Made by a program: the position numbers and the translations under genes
Part shown: positions 18,831 to 28,143 of the stretch, piece after piece
Position numbering within the stretch: the first letter of the stretch is position 1
Layout of the letters: each line of letters opens with the position of its first letter
From: Massilia sp. H6
Lineage (GTDB): Bacteria; Pseudomonadota; Gammaproteobacteria; Burkholderiales; Burkholderiaceae_D
Length of the DNA: 64,000 nt
NCBI RefSeq assembly: GCF_024802625.1
Contig: NZ_CP103371.1
Span: 2,356,001-2,420,000, forward strand
Reading direction: 5' to 3'
Notes under the pieces: model-generated
What the model was told of the DNA's origin: nothing
The model's input: only the letters and a program-made list of their open reading frames with translations
Databases searched by the model: none

Positions 18831-21434
18831 CTAGACGGCTTCGGCTTCGATCCTGCGCGCCAGTTCCGGCCGGGTCGGGCGCAGCGCCTCGGTCAGTTCC
18901 GAGATCGACGATCCGCAACCGAACACCAGCACGTCGCCTGGCCGGCATAGCGACAGGCCATGGCGAATCGCGCGGTGCACGTCGAGTTCGACCGTCAGCG
19001 CGTCGGCGGCGATGGCCAACCGCGCACCGCGTGCCAGCAGCGCCGCGGTCTCACCCTCAAACCGCCCGCGGTTCTCGGACTCATAAATCACCAGGTCGTC
19101 GAAGCCGGCCGCGCAGGTGCGGCCGATGTCGACCAGGTCGGCATCGCGCCGGTCGCCCGGCGCGGCCACCACGCCCACCAGCCGGCCGGCGCTCATGGCG
19201 CGCGCACTGTCGGCCAGGGCCGAGTAGGCGGCGCAATTATGGGCATAGTCGACGATCACGGTGACGCCGTCGACGTCGAACAGGTTCGAGCGCAGCGGAT
19301 TGTTCTTGCTGTCGGAGACAAAGCTGCGCAGACCGTCCGCGATGTCGTCATTGCTCAGGCTGGACGCGCTCAGGGCGGCGGCCGCGGCCAGCGCGTTGGC
19401 GATGTTGTAGCGCGCCGCGCCGCCTAGCGCGACCGGCATCTGGCGCACGTCGAGCAGGGCTTCGTGGCGGGCGCCGTTGGCCAGCACCAGGGTGCTGTCC
19501 TGCAGGTAGACGCCGCGGCCACCTTGCCCGAGGTGGCGCAGCAGGGTTGGGTTATCGGGGTCGAGCGAGAAATACAGCACTTCCACGCCCTCGCGCAGCT
19601 TGCCGGCCATCGCCACGCAATAATCGTCGTCGGCGTTGAGCACCACCGCGCGGGTGGCGCGCCGGGCCACCACGGCCTTTACTTTTGCCAGATCGGCCAG
19701 GTTCTCGACGCCATCCAGGCCCAGGTGGTCGCTCGACACGTTCAGCACGACCGAGACGTCGCAGCGGTCGTAGGCCAGGCCGCGCTTGAGAATACCTCCG
19801 CGCGCCGTTTCCAGCACCGCGAACTCGACTCCCGGATCGGACAGGATGCTGCGCGCCGAATGATAGCCGGTGCAATCGCCCTTCATGGTGCGCTGACCAT
19901 CGATGTACACGCCTTCGGTGGTCGTGACGCCGGTTCTAAGGCCAGCCATGCGGGTGGCATGCGCGATCAGCAAGGTGGTGGTGGTCTTGCCGTTGGTGCC
20001 AGTGACGGCAACCGTGGGAATGCGGCCGTCGCAGTCGCCGAACAGGGCCTCGACGATGGCGTCGCCGGCGTCGCGCGCGGCGCCGCGGCTTGGGTATTGG
20101 TGCATGCGGATGCCGGGCGCCGCGTTGACCTCGATGATGCCGCCGCGCTGGCCGCGCAGTGGCTGCGAGATGTCCTGGCAAACAATGTCGATACCGGCGA
20201 TGTCCAGGCCGATGGTGCGCGCGGCGCGGATGCACAGGTCGCGGGTTTCCTCCGGCAGCAGGTCGGTCACGTCTTCAGCGGTGCCGCCGGTGGACAGGTT
20301 GGCATTGCCGCGCAGGTCGGCGCCGACGCCGGCCGGCAGCACGGTGTCGAGATCGTAGCCCTGCTTGGCGAGCGTCTCTTCGGCCAGCGCGTCCATCGGA
20401 ATCCTGGTCAGGATATTGGCGTGCCCTTCGCCGCGCGCGGGATTGCGGTTTTCGAGTTCGACCAGCTCGCGGATGCTCGAGCGACCGTCACCGAGCACGC
20501 CGGGCGGGCGCCGCCACGAGGCCGCGGCCACCTTGCGGCCGGTCACCAGCACGCGGTAGTCGCGGCCGGCCAGGTGTTCTTCGACAATGATGCGGCGCCC
20601 GTAACGGCGCGCATGCTCGAAGGCGCGCGCCACCTCGTCGGGGGTGGCGCAATTGGTGGTCACGCCCTTGCCCTGGTTGCCGTCGAGCGGCTTGATGGTG
20701 ACCGGGCGCGCCAGGCGCAGGGCCACGCGCTGCGCATCCTCGACCGTGTTCACGGTCGAGCCGCCCGGCACCGGCACGCCGACGCCGTCGAGCAGGGCCT
20801 TGGTCAGCTGCTTGTCGCTGGCAATGCCGACCGCGATCGCGTTGGTGGCGCCGGTGACGGTTGCCTGCAAGCGCTTCTGGCGGCTGCCCCAGCCGAGCTG
20901 GAACAGGTTGGCGTCGGCGGTCAAGCGTTGGACCGGGATGCCGCGCCGCAGCGCCGCCTGCACCACCGCGCCGGTGCTGGTGCCAATGGCGTGGTCCTGG
21001 GCGAGCTCGCGCAAGCGCTCGACCGTGGCGCCCAAGCCCGGGTCGCGTCCGGTGGCCACGGCGTCGACCAGGTCGAGCGCGCAGCGCAGCGCCGCTTCGG
21101 CGACCTGCTCGATGGTGTAGCCGCATACGATGCGGCGCGATTCCACAGGTGGCTGCCCCGCATTGTGCGCAGCCACCGGCACGGTGGTACTGAAACTGCC
21201 AGCGGCGCCGGCCAGGCGCTGCAGTTCCATCAGCACCGGTTCGACCGCGTCGACCAGCGGGGCGTCGTCGGCCAGGCGCACGGCGGCGTCTGGCGCCAGT
21301 GCCGGCAGCAGCGCGTACAGGCGGCTGGCGAAGCCGGGCACCTTGGTAGCGTTATCTTCGATGACTGCCATCAGGCAGGGGCTGTCGGCGTACAGGTGGG
21401 GGCCGCGCAGCAGGCGTTTTTCCTTGAGTTTCAT
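18831..21434 (-). CDS. cphA': Second cyanophycin synthetase homolog
   Basis: The 867-residue paralog of the 15381-18017 product has the same order of domains. It retains the ATP-grasp segment KPLDGNQGKGV and the Mur-ligase P-loop GTNGKTTTT, so both ligase sites look intact. Its N-domain is shorter and diverged (MKLKEKRLLRGPHLYADSPC). Several Burkholderiales carry two cphA homologs. Whether this copy is a polymerase, a dipeptide-recycling enzyme or a hetero-oligomer partner cannot be decided from sequence alone. Its start overlaps the cphB stop by four bases, and a strong terminator follows, making it the last gene of iaaA-cphB-cphA'. Confidence 0.9.
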   Translation of the reverse strand: MKLKEKRLLRGPHLYADSPCLMAVIEDNATKVPGFASRLYALLPALAPDAAVRLADDAPLVDAVEPVLMELQRLAGAAGSFSTTVPVAAHNAGQPPVESRRIVCGYTIEQVAEAALRCALDLVDAVATGRDPGLGATVERLRELAQDHAIGTSTGAVVQAALRRGIPVQRLTADANLFQLGWGSRQKRLQATVTGATNAIAVGIASDKQLTKALLDGVGVPVPGGSTVNTVEDAQRVALRLARPVTIKPLDGNQGKGVTTNCATPDEVARAFEHARRYGRRIIVEEHLAGRDYRVLVTGRKVAAASWRRPPGVLGDGRSSIRELVELENRNPARGEGHANILTRIPMDALAEETLAKQGYDLDTVLPAGVGADLRGNANLSTGGTAEDVTDLLPEETRDLCIRAARTIGLDIAGIDIVCQDISQPLRGQRGGIIEVNAAPGIRMHQYPSRGAARDAGDAIVEALFGDCDGRIPTVAVTGTNGKTTTTLLIAHATRMAGLRTGVTTTEGVYIDGQRTMKGDCTGYHSARSILSDPGVEFAVLETARGGILKRGLAYDRCDVSVVLNVSSDHLGLDGVENLADLAKVKAVVARRATRAVVLNADDDYCVAMAGKLREGVEVLYFSLDPDNPTLLRHLGQGGRGVYLQDSTLVLANGARHEALLDVRQMPVALGGAARYNIANALAAAAALSASSLSNDDIADGLRSFVSDSKNNPLRSNLFDVDGVTVIVDYAHNCAAYSALADSARAMSAGRLVGVVAAPGDRRDADLVDIGRTCAAGFDDLVIYESENRGRFEGETAALLARGARLAIAADALTVELDVHRAIRHGLSLCRPGDVLVFGCGSSISELTEALRPTRPELARRIEAEAV

Positions 21435-22309
21435 TGAATGGGCGTCCGTTTTGTGATTATTTCCAGCATGTCGATCAAAGGCAGGGGCAGTCGGTTCGAG
21501 GCCGGGTCGTCGCTGCCGGGCAGCGCATACTTGCTGCCGGCCGGCAGCAGGTGCAGTCGTACGTCGATCAGTTCGGGGGTGGCGCGGTCCTTGATGTCGG
21601 CCACATTGGTGGTCATGGAGCGTCCGTCCACGATGGTCACGGCGCCCTGGCCCAGCACTTCGATGCCGACCCCGCGTTCGATGACCAGGGCGGTGTCTTC
21701 GTCGATGCCGATCCCCTGCAGGTAAGGGTTCTGGGCCACCACCGACAACAGGCGCGACAGGCGCTGGCGCTCCGAGAAGTGCTGGTCGATCACCACCCGG
21801 TGCAGGAAACCGAGGCCGGCGCCGAGGCTGACCGATCCTTTCTCGGGATGCAGTTCGACCCGGCCCTGGGCCAGCATGTGGCCAGACATCGCCGAAGCCC
21901 CGGCACTGGTGCCGCCGATGGTGGCGCCGCGCAGCTTGAGCGCGATATGCATCTCGGCATCGAGCGCGGTGCCGCCGATCAGCGCCAGCAGGCGCTTCTG
22001 GTCGCCGCCGGTCATGAAGATGCCGTCTGCCTCGGCCACCTGGGCTACGAATTGCGCGCTGTTGGCATCTTGCCTGCTGGTCAGCTCGAGATGGCTGTGG
22101 CGGCTCACGCCCAGCATGCCAAAGGCGCTGTCATAGACCTGCCACATCTCGTCGGCGACCGTGCTGGCCGCGGTAATCACGACGATTTTCGCGCCGCTAC
22201 CACCGCACAGTTCCACGAAGCGCGACAGGATGGCCATGTCGTGCTTGCGGTCCTCGTGGCCACCGATAATCACGAGGTGGCCGTTTCTTGCTGGTGCTGG
22301 TTCGCTCAT
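21431..22309 (-). CDS. cphB: Cyanophycinase
   Basis: The 292-residue peptidase (family S51) cleaves cyanophycin into beta-Asp-Arg dipeptides. The nucleophile Ser135 lies in IGGTSAGASA. FMTGGDQKRLL (98-108) and GHEDRKHD near the N-terminus are family features. I chose the ATG at 22309, which overlaps the stop of the upstream isoaspartyl peptidase gene as ATGA. A signal peptide is absent, so it is the cytoplasmic type acting on the cell's own reserve. It is followed directly by the second synthetase gene, placing synthesis and breakdown genes in one operon. Confidence 0.94.
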   Translation of the reverse strand: MSEPAPARNGHLVIIGGHEDRKHDMAILSRFVELCGGSGAKIVVITAASTVADEMWQVYDSAFGMLGVSRHSHLELTSRQDANSAQFVAQVAEADGIFMTGGDQKRLLALIGGTALDAEMHIALKLRGATIGGTSAGASAMSGHMLAQGRVELHPEKGSVSLGAGLGFLHRVVIDQHFSERQRLSRLLSVVAQNPYLQGIGIDEDTALVIERGVGIEVLGQGAVTIVDGRSMTTNVADIKDRATPELIDVRLHLLPAGSKYALPGSDDPASNRLPLPLIDMLEIITKRTPIQ

Positions 22310-23217
22310 CGCTGTGTCATCCTTGAAGTTGGCATGGTTCGGTTGCTGCAGGATCCGGCTTCGTGGCGGCTCACGGCGATCAGCCCGATGGTGATATCCG
22401 GGTCGAACAGCTCGACGCCGCGCCGCAGGGCGTCCTGCAAGGGCATGCCGCCGGCGATCCAGCCGTAGACGGTGTGCGCCAGCAGGTGACGCACGATATG
22501 CTCGCCGATGCCGCTGGCCGCTACCGCGCCTTCCGGCCCGGCATAGAAGCCGCTGCCGATGATCGGGCCGTCGCCGACCCGGCCCAGCAGCGAAGGCGCC
22601 GAGCCGCCGGTCGAGCAGGCCACCGCGAAATGGCCATCGGGCCCGCGCACTACCGCGCCGACCGTGTCGCAGGCGGTACCGGGCGGCAGCTGCAGCGGGG
22701 TCTTGTAATTCCAGAAGCGCTCGAACAGCTGGTTCGTCACGCCCGGCATGACCGGCACCGAGCCGGCCAGTTCTGTCATCAGCTTGCGGTGCGCCGCGCG
22801 CTGGTGATCCGACGCCGGTGCGCTGTCGGCCATGCCGATGGTGCGGGCAAAGCGCTGGGCGCCTTCGCCGGCGAGCAGCCAGTGCGGCGTGTCGGCGATG
22901 GCGCGTGCCAGGCGCACCGGGTTCTTTACCGAGCGCACGCAGGCGACCGCACCCAGGCGGCCACGGGTATCCATGATCGACGCGTCCATTTCGATGGTCG
23001 CGCCGTCCAGGCAAAGCACCGAGCCGCTGCCGGCATTGAAGCGGCCGTCGTCTTCGAGTGCGGTCACGGCGGAGATGGCGGCATCGAGCGCATCGCCATT
23101 GGCTTCGAGTTGCGCCAGCGCGCGCCGGGCGGCCAGTACGCAGCCGTCCTCATGGTCGAGCGAAGCGCCGGCGCCGCCATGAACTACGACGGTGCCAGCC
23201 GTTGGGGGGATGCTCAT
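22306..23217 (-). CDS. iaaA: Isoaspartyl peptidase / plant-type L-asparaginase
   Basis: The 303-residue Ntn-hydrolase is made as a precursor that cleaves itself before the nucleophile Thr185, found in ACDTVGAVV. The N-terminal VVHGGAGASL and RFNAGSGSV segments are family hallmarks. In this context it should split the beta-Asp-Arg dipeptides released by cyanophycinase into aspartate and arginine, completing cyanophycin catabolism. That role is inferred from the operon. The C-terminal tail (HEAGSCSNRTMPTSRMTQR) is unlike the family and overlaps the start of cphB. Confidence 0.9.
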   Translation of the reverse strand: MSIPPTAGTVVVHGGAGASLDHEDGCVLAARRALAQLEANGDALDAAISAVTALEDDGRFNAGSGSVLCLDGATIEMDASIMDTRGRLGAVACVRSVKNPVRLARAIADTPHWLLAGEGAQRFARTIGMADSAPASDHQRAAHRKLMTELAGSVPVMPGVTNQLFERFWNYKTPLQLPPGTACDTVGAVVRGPDGHFAVACSTGGSAPSLLGRVGDGPIIGSGFYAGPEGAVAASGIGEHIVRHLLAHTVYGWIAGGMPLQDALRRGVELFDPDITIGLIAVSRHEAGSCSNRTMPTSRMTQR

Positions 23218-23344
23218 CTGGTCGGTATTCCAAGGGTAAGGTGTTGCAGCGTGACAAATGTTGTCATGCAGTCAATGCGGCATTATCCGTGCCTGCAGTT
23301 GCTTGCCATATCGGCAATGTCGCCGTGCTCGTGTAAGAGCTTGC

Positions 23345-23851
23345 TTACAGGGATAATGTCGGGGAGGTACCGGGCACGGCGCCGGCGCGCAGGGCCGTGC
23401 GTAGGGCCCGCACCAGCTCAAGCCGGGCCGACGCTGTCAGATAACGTCCCACCTCGACCCGCTGCCTGCCGGATTCGATTACTACCAGGGTGCGCATGCG
23501 GTCATCGGCCAGGCTGATGCGAACGCGCGCAGGGTCCAGCCGCACCGCCGCGCAGCGCGCGCCATCGGCATGTTCGATGAGCAGGCTGCCCGGCTCCAGG
23601 CGGATCCGCTCGTGGTCGAGCGCGTGGCGGCAGTAATGCAGCAGTGCTGCGCCCAGCCCCGCGCTCTCGAGCAGGGCGAAGGCCAGCACCATCCAGGCCC
23701 CGCGCAGCGTCATCGCCAGCGCAATGCCGAGCGTGGCGCAGCACAGCAGGGCGTACACCAGCAAGGCCTGGCGCGGCGTCATCGAACAGTTGCGCTTCAT
23801 GAGCCACTCGCGCGGAGCGGCTAAAGCGCCGGGGCAGGGGTCCGAACTCAT
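23345..23851 (-). CDS. DUF2244 family membrane protein
   Basis: The 168-residue protein starts with REWLMKRNCSMTPRQ, the DUF2244 signature. Two adjacent hydrophobic segments follow (ALLVYALLCCATLGIALAMT and a second near GAWMVLAFALLESAGLGAAL). The rest is a soluble beta-rich domain ending with the conserved VEVGRYLTASARLELVRAL. The family has no known function; members often lie near cytochrome oxidase genes, but none are here. The exact start within the first 17 residues is uncertain. Confidence 0.75.
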   Translation of the reverse strand: MSSDPCPGALAAPREWLMKRNCSMTPRQALLVYALLCCATLGIALAMTLRGAWMVLAFALLESAGLGAALLHYCRHALDHERIRLEPGSLLIEHADGARCAAVRLDPARVRISLADDRMRTLVVIESGRQRVEVGRYLTASARLELVRALRTALRAGAVPGTSPTLSL

Positions 23852-23972
23852 CGTTTGCTGGGGCGTGCGTGAGAAGTGTCAGTTTGCCACAATCGGAAAA
23901 ACCGCCACGCCCCGGCCGGCTATTGCGCCGCTTATCTGTTACCATACCGCCCCTTTATAGACGAAGGTTCTT

Positions 23973-25253
23973 ATGGCGCTCGCTTGCGGCCTCGATTTCG
24001 GTACGTCGAATTCCACGGTCGGGTGGCTGCCCGGCAGCAGCCTGCAGCCGGGTGCCGGCCTGTCTGCGGCGCAATCGCTGCTGGTGCTCGAAGACGGCAA
24101 GGTGACCCTGCCATCGGTGGTGTTCTTCAACGCCGACGACGAGCAGGTCAGTTATGGACGGGCGGCGCTGGCCGACTACCTCGAAGGCTACGAAGGCCGC
24201 CTGATGCGCTCGCTAAAGAGCCTGCTCGGCACCAGCCTGATCGACGGCCAGACCGAGGTCGCGGGCCGTGCCTTGCCATTCAAGGCGCTGCTGGGCCAGT
24301 TCATCGGCGAGGTCAAGCAGCGCGCGCAGCAGCAGGCGGGGCGTGAATTCGACTGCGCCGTGTTCGGCCGCCCGGTCTTTTTCATCGACGACGACCTCGA
24401 AGCCGACCGCCGCGCCCAGGCTACGCTCGAAGAAGTGGCGCGCGCCGTCGGCTTTCGCGAGATTTCTTTCCAGTACGAGCCGATTGCCGCCGCCTTCGAC
24501 TACGAGTCGCAGATCGACCGCGAAGAACTGGTGCTGATCGCCGACATCGGCGGCGGCACCTCCGACTTCTCGCTGGTACGCCTGGGCCCGCAGCGGGCGG
24601 GCCGGGTCGAGCGGCGCGACGATATCCTGGCCAATGGCGGTGTACACATCGGCGGTACCGATTTCGATAAATACCTGAGCCTGGCGAGCGTGATGCCGCT
24701 GCTTGGGCTTGGCAGCAGCATGCTCTCGGGCGCGGCCATTCCGTCGAGTTATTACTTTAATCTGGCCACCTGGCACACGATCAACCAGGCGTACACGCGC
24801 AAGAGCAGCGCGCAGCTGGCTGACCTGGTGCGCGAGGCGGCCGAACCGGCCAAGCTGGCGCGCCTGCAGCACCTGATCGACGAGCGCGCCGGCCATTGGC
24901 TGGCGATGCAGGTCGAGGCCGCCAAGATCGGCCTGTCGGACAGCCCGTCAGTCACGCTCGATCTCGACCGCCTGGCGCCGCCGCAGTCGCTGACAGTGCA
25001 GCGCGCCCAGTTCGAGCTGGCGATCGGGCCGATGGTCGACAGCATTGGCGCCACCGTGCTGCGCCTGTTTTCCGAGGCCGGGGTGGAGCCCGAGGCCGTC
25101 GATACGGTATTCTTCACGGGTGGCTCGAGCGGGGTCGGGCTGCTGCGCGAGCGCATCGCGGCGCTGGTGCCGGGCGCGCGCAAGGTCGAAGGCGACCTGT
25201 TCGGCAGCATCGGTGCCGGCCTGGCGCTCGACGCGCTGCGCAAATTTGGATAG
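23973..25253 (+). CDS. yegD: Hsp70-family protein, YegD-like
   Basis: The 426-residue protein is an actin-fold ATPase with the Hsp70 phosphate-1 motif GLDFGTSNSTVGW near the N-terminus, phosphate-2 text LIADIGGGTSDFSLV, and the adenosine motif FFTGGSSGVGLL near the C-terminus. It lacks the substrate-binding beta domain of DnaK, which defines the YegD group. Its role is not established; it is assumed to be a specialised chaperone-like ATPase. The ATG follows GAAGG. The exonuclease gene begins 16 bases after its stop, so the two probably share a transcript. Confidence 0.88.
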   Translation: MALACGLDFGTSNSTVGWLPGSSLQPGAGLSAAQSLLVLEDGKVTLPSVVFFNADDEQVSYGRAALADYLEGYEGRLMRSLKSLLGTSLIDGQTEVAGRALPFKALLGQFIGEVKQRAQQQAGREFDCAVFGRPVFFIDDDLEADRRAQATLEEVARAVGFREISFQYEPIAAAFDYESQIDREELVLIADIGGGTSDFSLVRLGPQRAGRVERRDDILANGGVHIGGTDFDKYLSLASVMPLLGLGSSMLSGAAIPSSYYFNLATWHTINQAYTRKSSAQLADLVREAAEPAKLARLQHLIDERAGHWLAMQVEAAKIGLSDSPSVTLDLDRLAPPQSLTVQRAQFELAIGPMVDSIGATVLRLFSEAGVEPEAVDTVFFTGGSSGVGLLRERIAALVPGARKVEGDLFGSIGAGLALDALRKFG

Positions 25254-25268
25254 GCAAAAAAGGAAACC

Positions 25269-25931
25269 ATGAGTGTGTTTGAACGCCCGATTGTGATGCT
25301 CGACTTCGAGACCACCGGCTTGTCGCCCGAGATGGGCGACCGCATCACCGAAGTGGCCGCGCTGCGCATCGTCGGCGGCGAAATCCGCGAGCGCTACGTC
25401 TCGCTGGTGAACTGCGGCGTGCGCATCCCGTCGTTTATCACCTCGCTCACGGGTATCACCCAGCAGATGGTCGATACGGCGCCCTCGGCCGGGCGCGTGA
25501 TGCCCGAGCTGCTCGACTTTATCGGTGGCGACATGCTGTCGGCCCACAATGCCAGCTTCGACGAGAAATTTTTAAAGGCCGAAGGCTGGCGCATCGGCCG
25601 GCCAACCGCCCATACCGGCCTGGTTTGCTCGCTCAAGCTGGCGCGCCGCCTGTACCCCGGACTGCCCAGCTACAAGCTCGGGAATTTGTCCGAGCGCCTC
25701 GGCATTGCCTTCCGCGGCAGCGCCCACCGGGCCGAAGCCGATGCCGAGGTGGCCGCCGAGGTGCTGCTGCACGCGGCGCGCCATCTCGGCCGCACTTGCG
25801 GGCTCGAGCGCGTGGCGCCCGACCTGCTGGTGTCGGTCAACAAGGTTGCCGCGGCCAAGGTGCCGGTGTTCCTGGATAAATACGCGCTGCTCGAGCGGCA
25901 GCGCCTCGAGCAGGCCCGCGCCGCCGCTTGA
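25269..25931 (+). CDS. DnaQ-like 3'-5' exonuclease
   Basis: The 220-residue DEDDh exonuclease shows MLDFETTGLSP (ExoI), LSAHNASFDEKFL (ExoII) and HRAEADAEVAAEVLLHAARH (ExoIII). It is not the polymerase subunit, which is at 9054. A C-terminal extension of about 45 residues (VNKVAAAKVPVFLDKYALLE) is additional. Substrates could be DNA or RNA ends; none can be assigned. AGGAAACC precedes the ATG, and it is probably co-transcribed with yegD. Confidence 0.82.
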   Translation: MSVFERPIVMLDFETTGLSPEMGDRITEVAALRIVGGEIRERYVSLVNCGVRIPSFITSLTGITQQMVDTAPSAGRVMPELLDFIGGDMLSAHNASFDEKFLKAEGWRIGRPTAHTGLVCSLKLARRLYPGLPSYKLGNLSERLGIAFRGSAHRAEADAEVAAEVLLHAARHLGRTCGLERVAPDLLVSVNKVAAAKVPVFLDKYALLERQRLEQARAAA

Positions 25932-25944
25932 GCAATTGCGCGCT

Positions 25945-26106
25945 TAGAACCTATCCCAGTAGGTTATGAGTCGTTGCTGGCGCGCCTGACAGACGGGTGC
26001 TGCGTTGCTCGTCGTTGCATGGCTCGCCATGCGGCCTCCTCGCGCCTTGCCCGCGCCTGCCATGCATCGCCATCAACTTCCTCCTCCCTATTGGGATAGG
26101 TTCCTA
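25945..26106. repeat. 162-bp inverted-repeat-bounded intergenic element
   Basis: The arms TAGAACCTATCCCAGTAGG (25945-25963) and its near-perfect complement (26087-26106) bound a GC-rich core with internal small palindromes (for example GCATGGCTCGCCATGC near 26017). The right arm overlaps the stop codon of the TonB-receptor gene. It has no ORF of note. The shape suggests a dispersed non-autonomous repeat (MITE- or REP-like) or a large termination structure; only one copy lies in this window. Confidence 0.65.
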
Positions 26107-28074
26107 GAACGCCGCGCGTACCCCCACCGTGATATTGCGCCCAGGCAGCGAGGCGACATCCTTGAGCACCGAGGTGGAGATCCGGATGTCCTCGTCGAGC
26201 AGGTTCTTGCCGATGATGAACCAGGTCAGGTCGACCTTGCGCAATCGCTGCACATACGCCAGGTTCGCATCGAGCTGGGTATAGGCCGGGGTCGGGGTCG
26301 ACTCAAAAGCGGCCAGGCGCTCCTGCTTCAGGGCGCGCAGCAGTGACAGTCCGCCGCGCAGAGCGCCTGCCTTGTAGCCGATTTCCGCGCCCAGGCGCTT
26401 GGCGGGCTGGAGCGGAAGGCTGCCGGCATCGTCGAGCGAACCGCGCGACATGTCGCCGAACAGCCGCAGCGAGGTTCCCTCGTTGTGCAGGTTATAGCTG
26501 ATCTCGGCTTCCGCGCCGCGAATCGTGGCATTTGCCTGGCGGAAGCTGCGCTCACGCAGCTCGTCACCCGGATTGCCCTCGTCGTCGAGCAGGGTATCGC
26601 TCACTTCGCCATAAATAAAGTCGCGCACGCGGTTCTGGAACAGGTTTGCCTGCCAGCGCACCAGGCCGGTCGTCTTGCGCAAGGACAGCTCGATATTGCG
26701 CGAGGTTTCTTTTTTGAAGTCCGGGTTGCCGATGTCGAAGGTCAAGGTCGATTCGTGCGGACCACCCGAATACAGCTCGTCGGCGGTCGGTGCACGCTGC
26801 GCGAACGAGGCCGTCAAGCCGGCGTTGTAGCCCGCAGCCACCGGAACAATCGCCCCGGCGGAATACGACAGCAGGTCGAAGTTGCGGCGGCGCGCGCCTT
26901 CGGGGTCGCGCTCGACGGTTTCGACACGCACGCCCGTGTTAACGCGTACCCGGCCAAATTCGCGCTCTTCGACCAGGAAGGCGGCGAAGGTGTCCGATAC
27001 GGTCACCGGCACGGTTGCCGATTCGCCGCTGTCGGCGGACAGGCCGGAAAACCGGGCGTGCTCGGTCTGCACGCCAAAGCTGCCGGACCAGCCGGCCACC
27101 GGCTTGTGCTTGAGCTCCAGGCGGCTTTCCAGCGCGCGGTTGGAAAACACCGTTTCTGCCTCGCCCGCGTCGTTCAGTTCGACGTGGCCATAATCGTTAT
27201 AGCCCAGCTTCAGGCGCAGCGTGTCGAAGCCCGGCAGCGGCGCGTCGAGCTGGCTGTCGATGTCGTAGCGGGTCTGGTCCAGGTCGATCTGCGCCCCTTC
27301 GCCACCAGGAATGCCGTATTTTTTCTTCAGTGAACTGACCGAGGCGCCCGCGTAGCCGCGCTCGCCAATGTAAGACGCGCCGGCCGCCAGGGTGTGCTGG
27401 CGCAGGGCCGAGTTGGGCAGGGTGTCGCCATCCGGAGCACCCGGCACGTGGTAATCCTTGGCCTTGCGCCCGCTGCCATCGACATGCAGCGCCGTCTTGC
27501 CAACCGATGCATCGCCCGAGAACGATACGGCGCGCCCATGGTCGACCGTGCTGTAGCGGGTTTCGACCACACCGCTGGGCACGTCATGGTGTTCGGTCGG
27601 GATGCGCTCGTTGACGACGTTGACCAAGCCGCCGATCGCCCCGGAGCCATACAGCAGCGCCGCCGGTCCGCGCAAAATCTCGATCTGGCGCGCGGTCGCC
27701 GGTTCGCCGGTTACCGCATGGTCGTTCGACAGGCCCGACAGGTCGGACACCGCCATGCCGTTTTCCAGCACCTTGACGCGGTTGCCTTCCAGCCCGCGAA
27801 TGATCGGGCGCGATGCGCCGGCGCCAAATGCCGATGCCGACACCCCGAGCTCGCTGGACAGGGTCTCACCCAGCGAGCTGCCGAGCTTGCTGCGCAGTTC
27901 ATGGCCGGCCAGGACCTTGGCCGGGGTCAGGATCTGGTCGCCTTCGGAAGCGCGAAATGGCGTGGCCGTGACGATCACGGTGGCAATCGGCTCAGCCGAG
28001 GTGGATTGGGCAAACGACAACGGGGCGAGAGCGCTCAAGACTGCGCTCGCCAGGAGGGTAGGCTGGACGTGCAT
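26104..28074 (-). CDS. TonB-dependent outer-membrane receptor, ZnuD-like
   Basis: The 656-residue protein has a signal peptide (first 23 residues, ending SFAQS) and a TonB-box-like segment (ATVIVTATP). The plug domain shows RPIIRGLEGNRVKVLENGM and RQIEILRGPAALLYGSGAIGG, followed by a 22-strand-type barrel ending in RAAF with a terminal Phe. The plug sequence and a His-containing loop (TEHHD) resemble the ZnuD/zinc receptor group, so zinc or another metal is the likely ligand. That is an inference. A DUF2946-like gene precedes it, and its stop codon lies in a repeat element. Confidence 0.82.
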   Translation of the reverse strand: MHVQPTLLASAVLSALAPLSFAQSTSAEPIATVIVTATPFRASEGDQILTPAKVLAGHELRSKLGSSLGETLSSELGVSASAFGAGASRPIIRGLEGNRVKVLENGMAVSDLSGLSNDHAVTGEPATARQIEILRGPAALLYGSGAIGGLVNVVNERIPTEHHDVPSGVVETRYSTVDHGRAVSFSGDASVGKTALHVDGSGRKAKDYHVPGAPDGDTLPNSALRQHTLAAGASYIGERGYAGASVSSLKKKYGIPGGEGAQIDLDQTRYDIDSQLDAPLPGFDTLRLKLGYNDYGHVELNDAGEAETVFSNRALESRLELKHKPVAGWSGSFGVQTEHARFSGLSADSGESATVPVTVSDTFAAFLVEEREFGRVRVNTGVRVETVERDPEGARRRNFDLLSYSAGAIVPVAAGYNAGLTASFAQRAPTADELYSGGPHESTLTFDIGNPDFKKETSRNIELSLRKTTGLVRWQANLFQNRVRDFIYGEVSDTLLDDEGNPGDELRERSFRQANATIRGAEAEISYNLHNEGTSLRLFGDMSRGSLDDAGSLPLQPAKRLGAEIGYKAGALRGGLSLLRALKQERLAAFESTPTPAYTQLDANLAYVQRLRKVDLTWFIIGKNLLDEDIRISTSVLKDVASLPGRNITVGVRAAF

Positions 28075-28143
28075 GATTATTCCTGAAAAAAAAGAGAGGC
28101 AAACGCGCGCGCTAGGCGCAGGCGCGTCGAGAATTCAAGGCAA

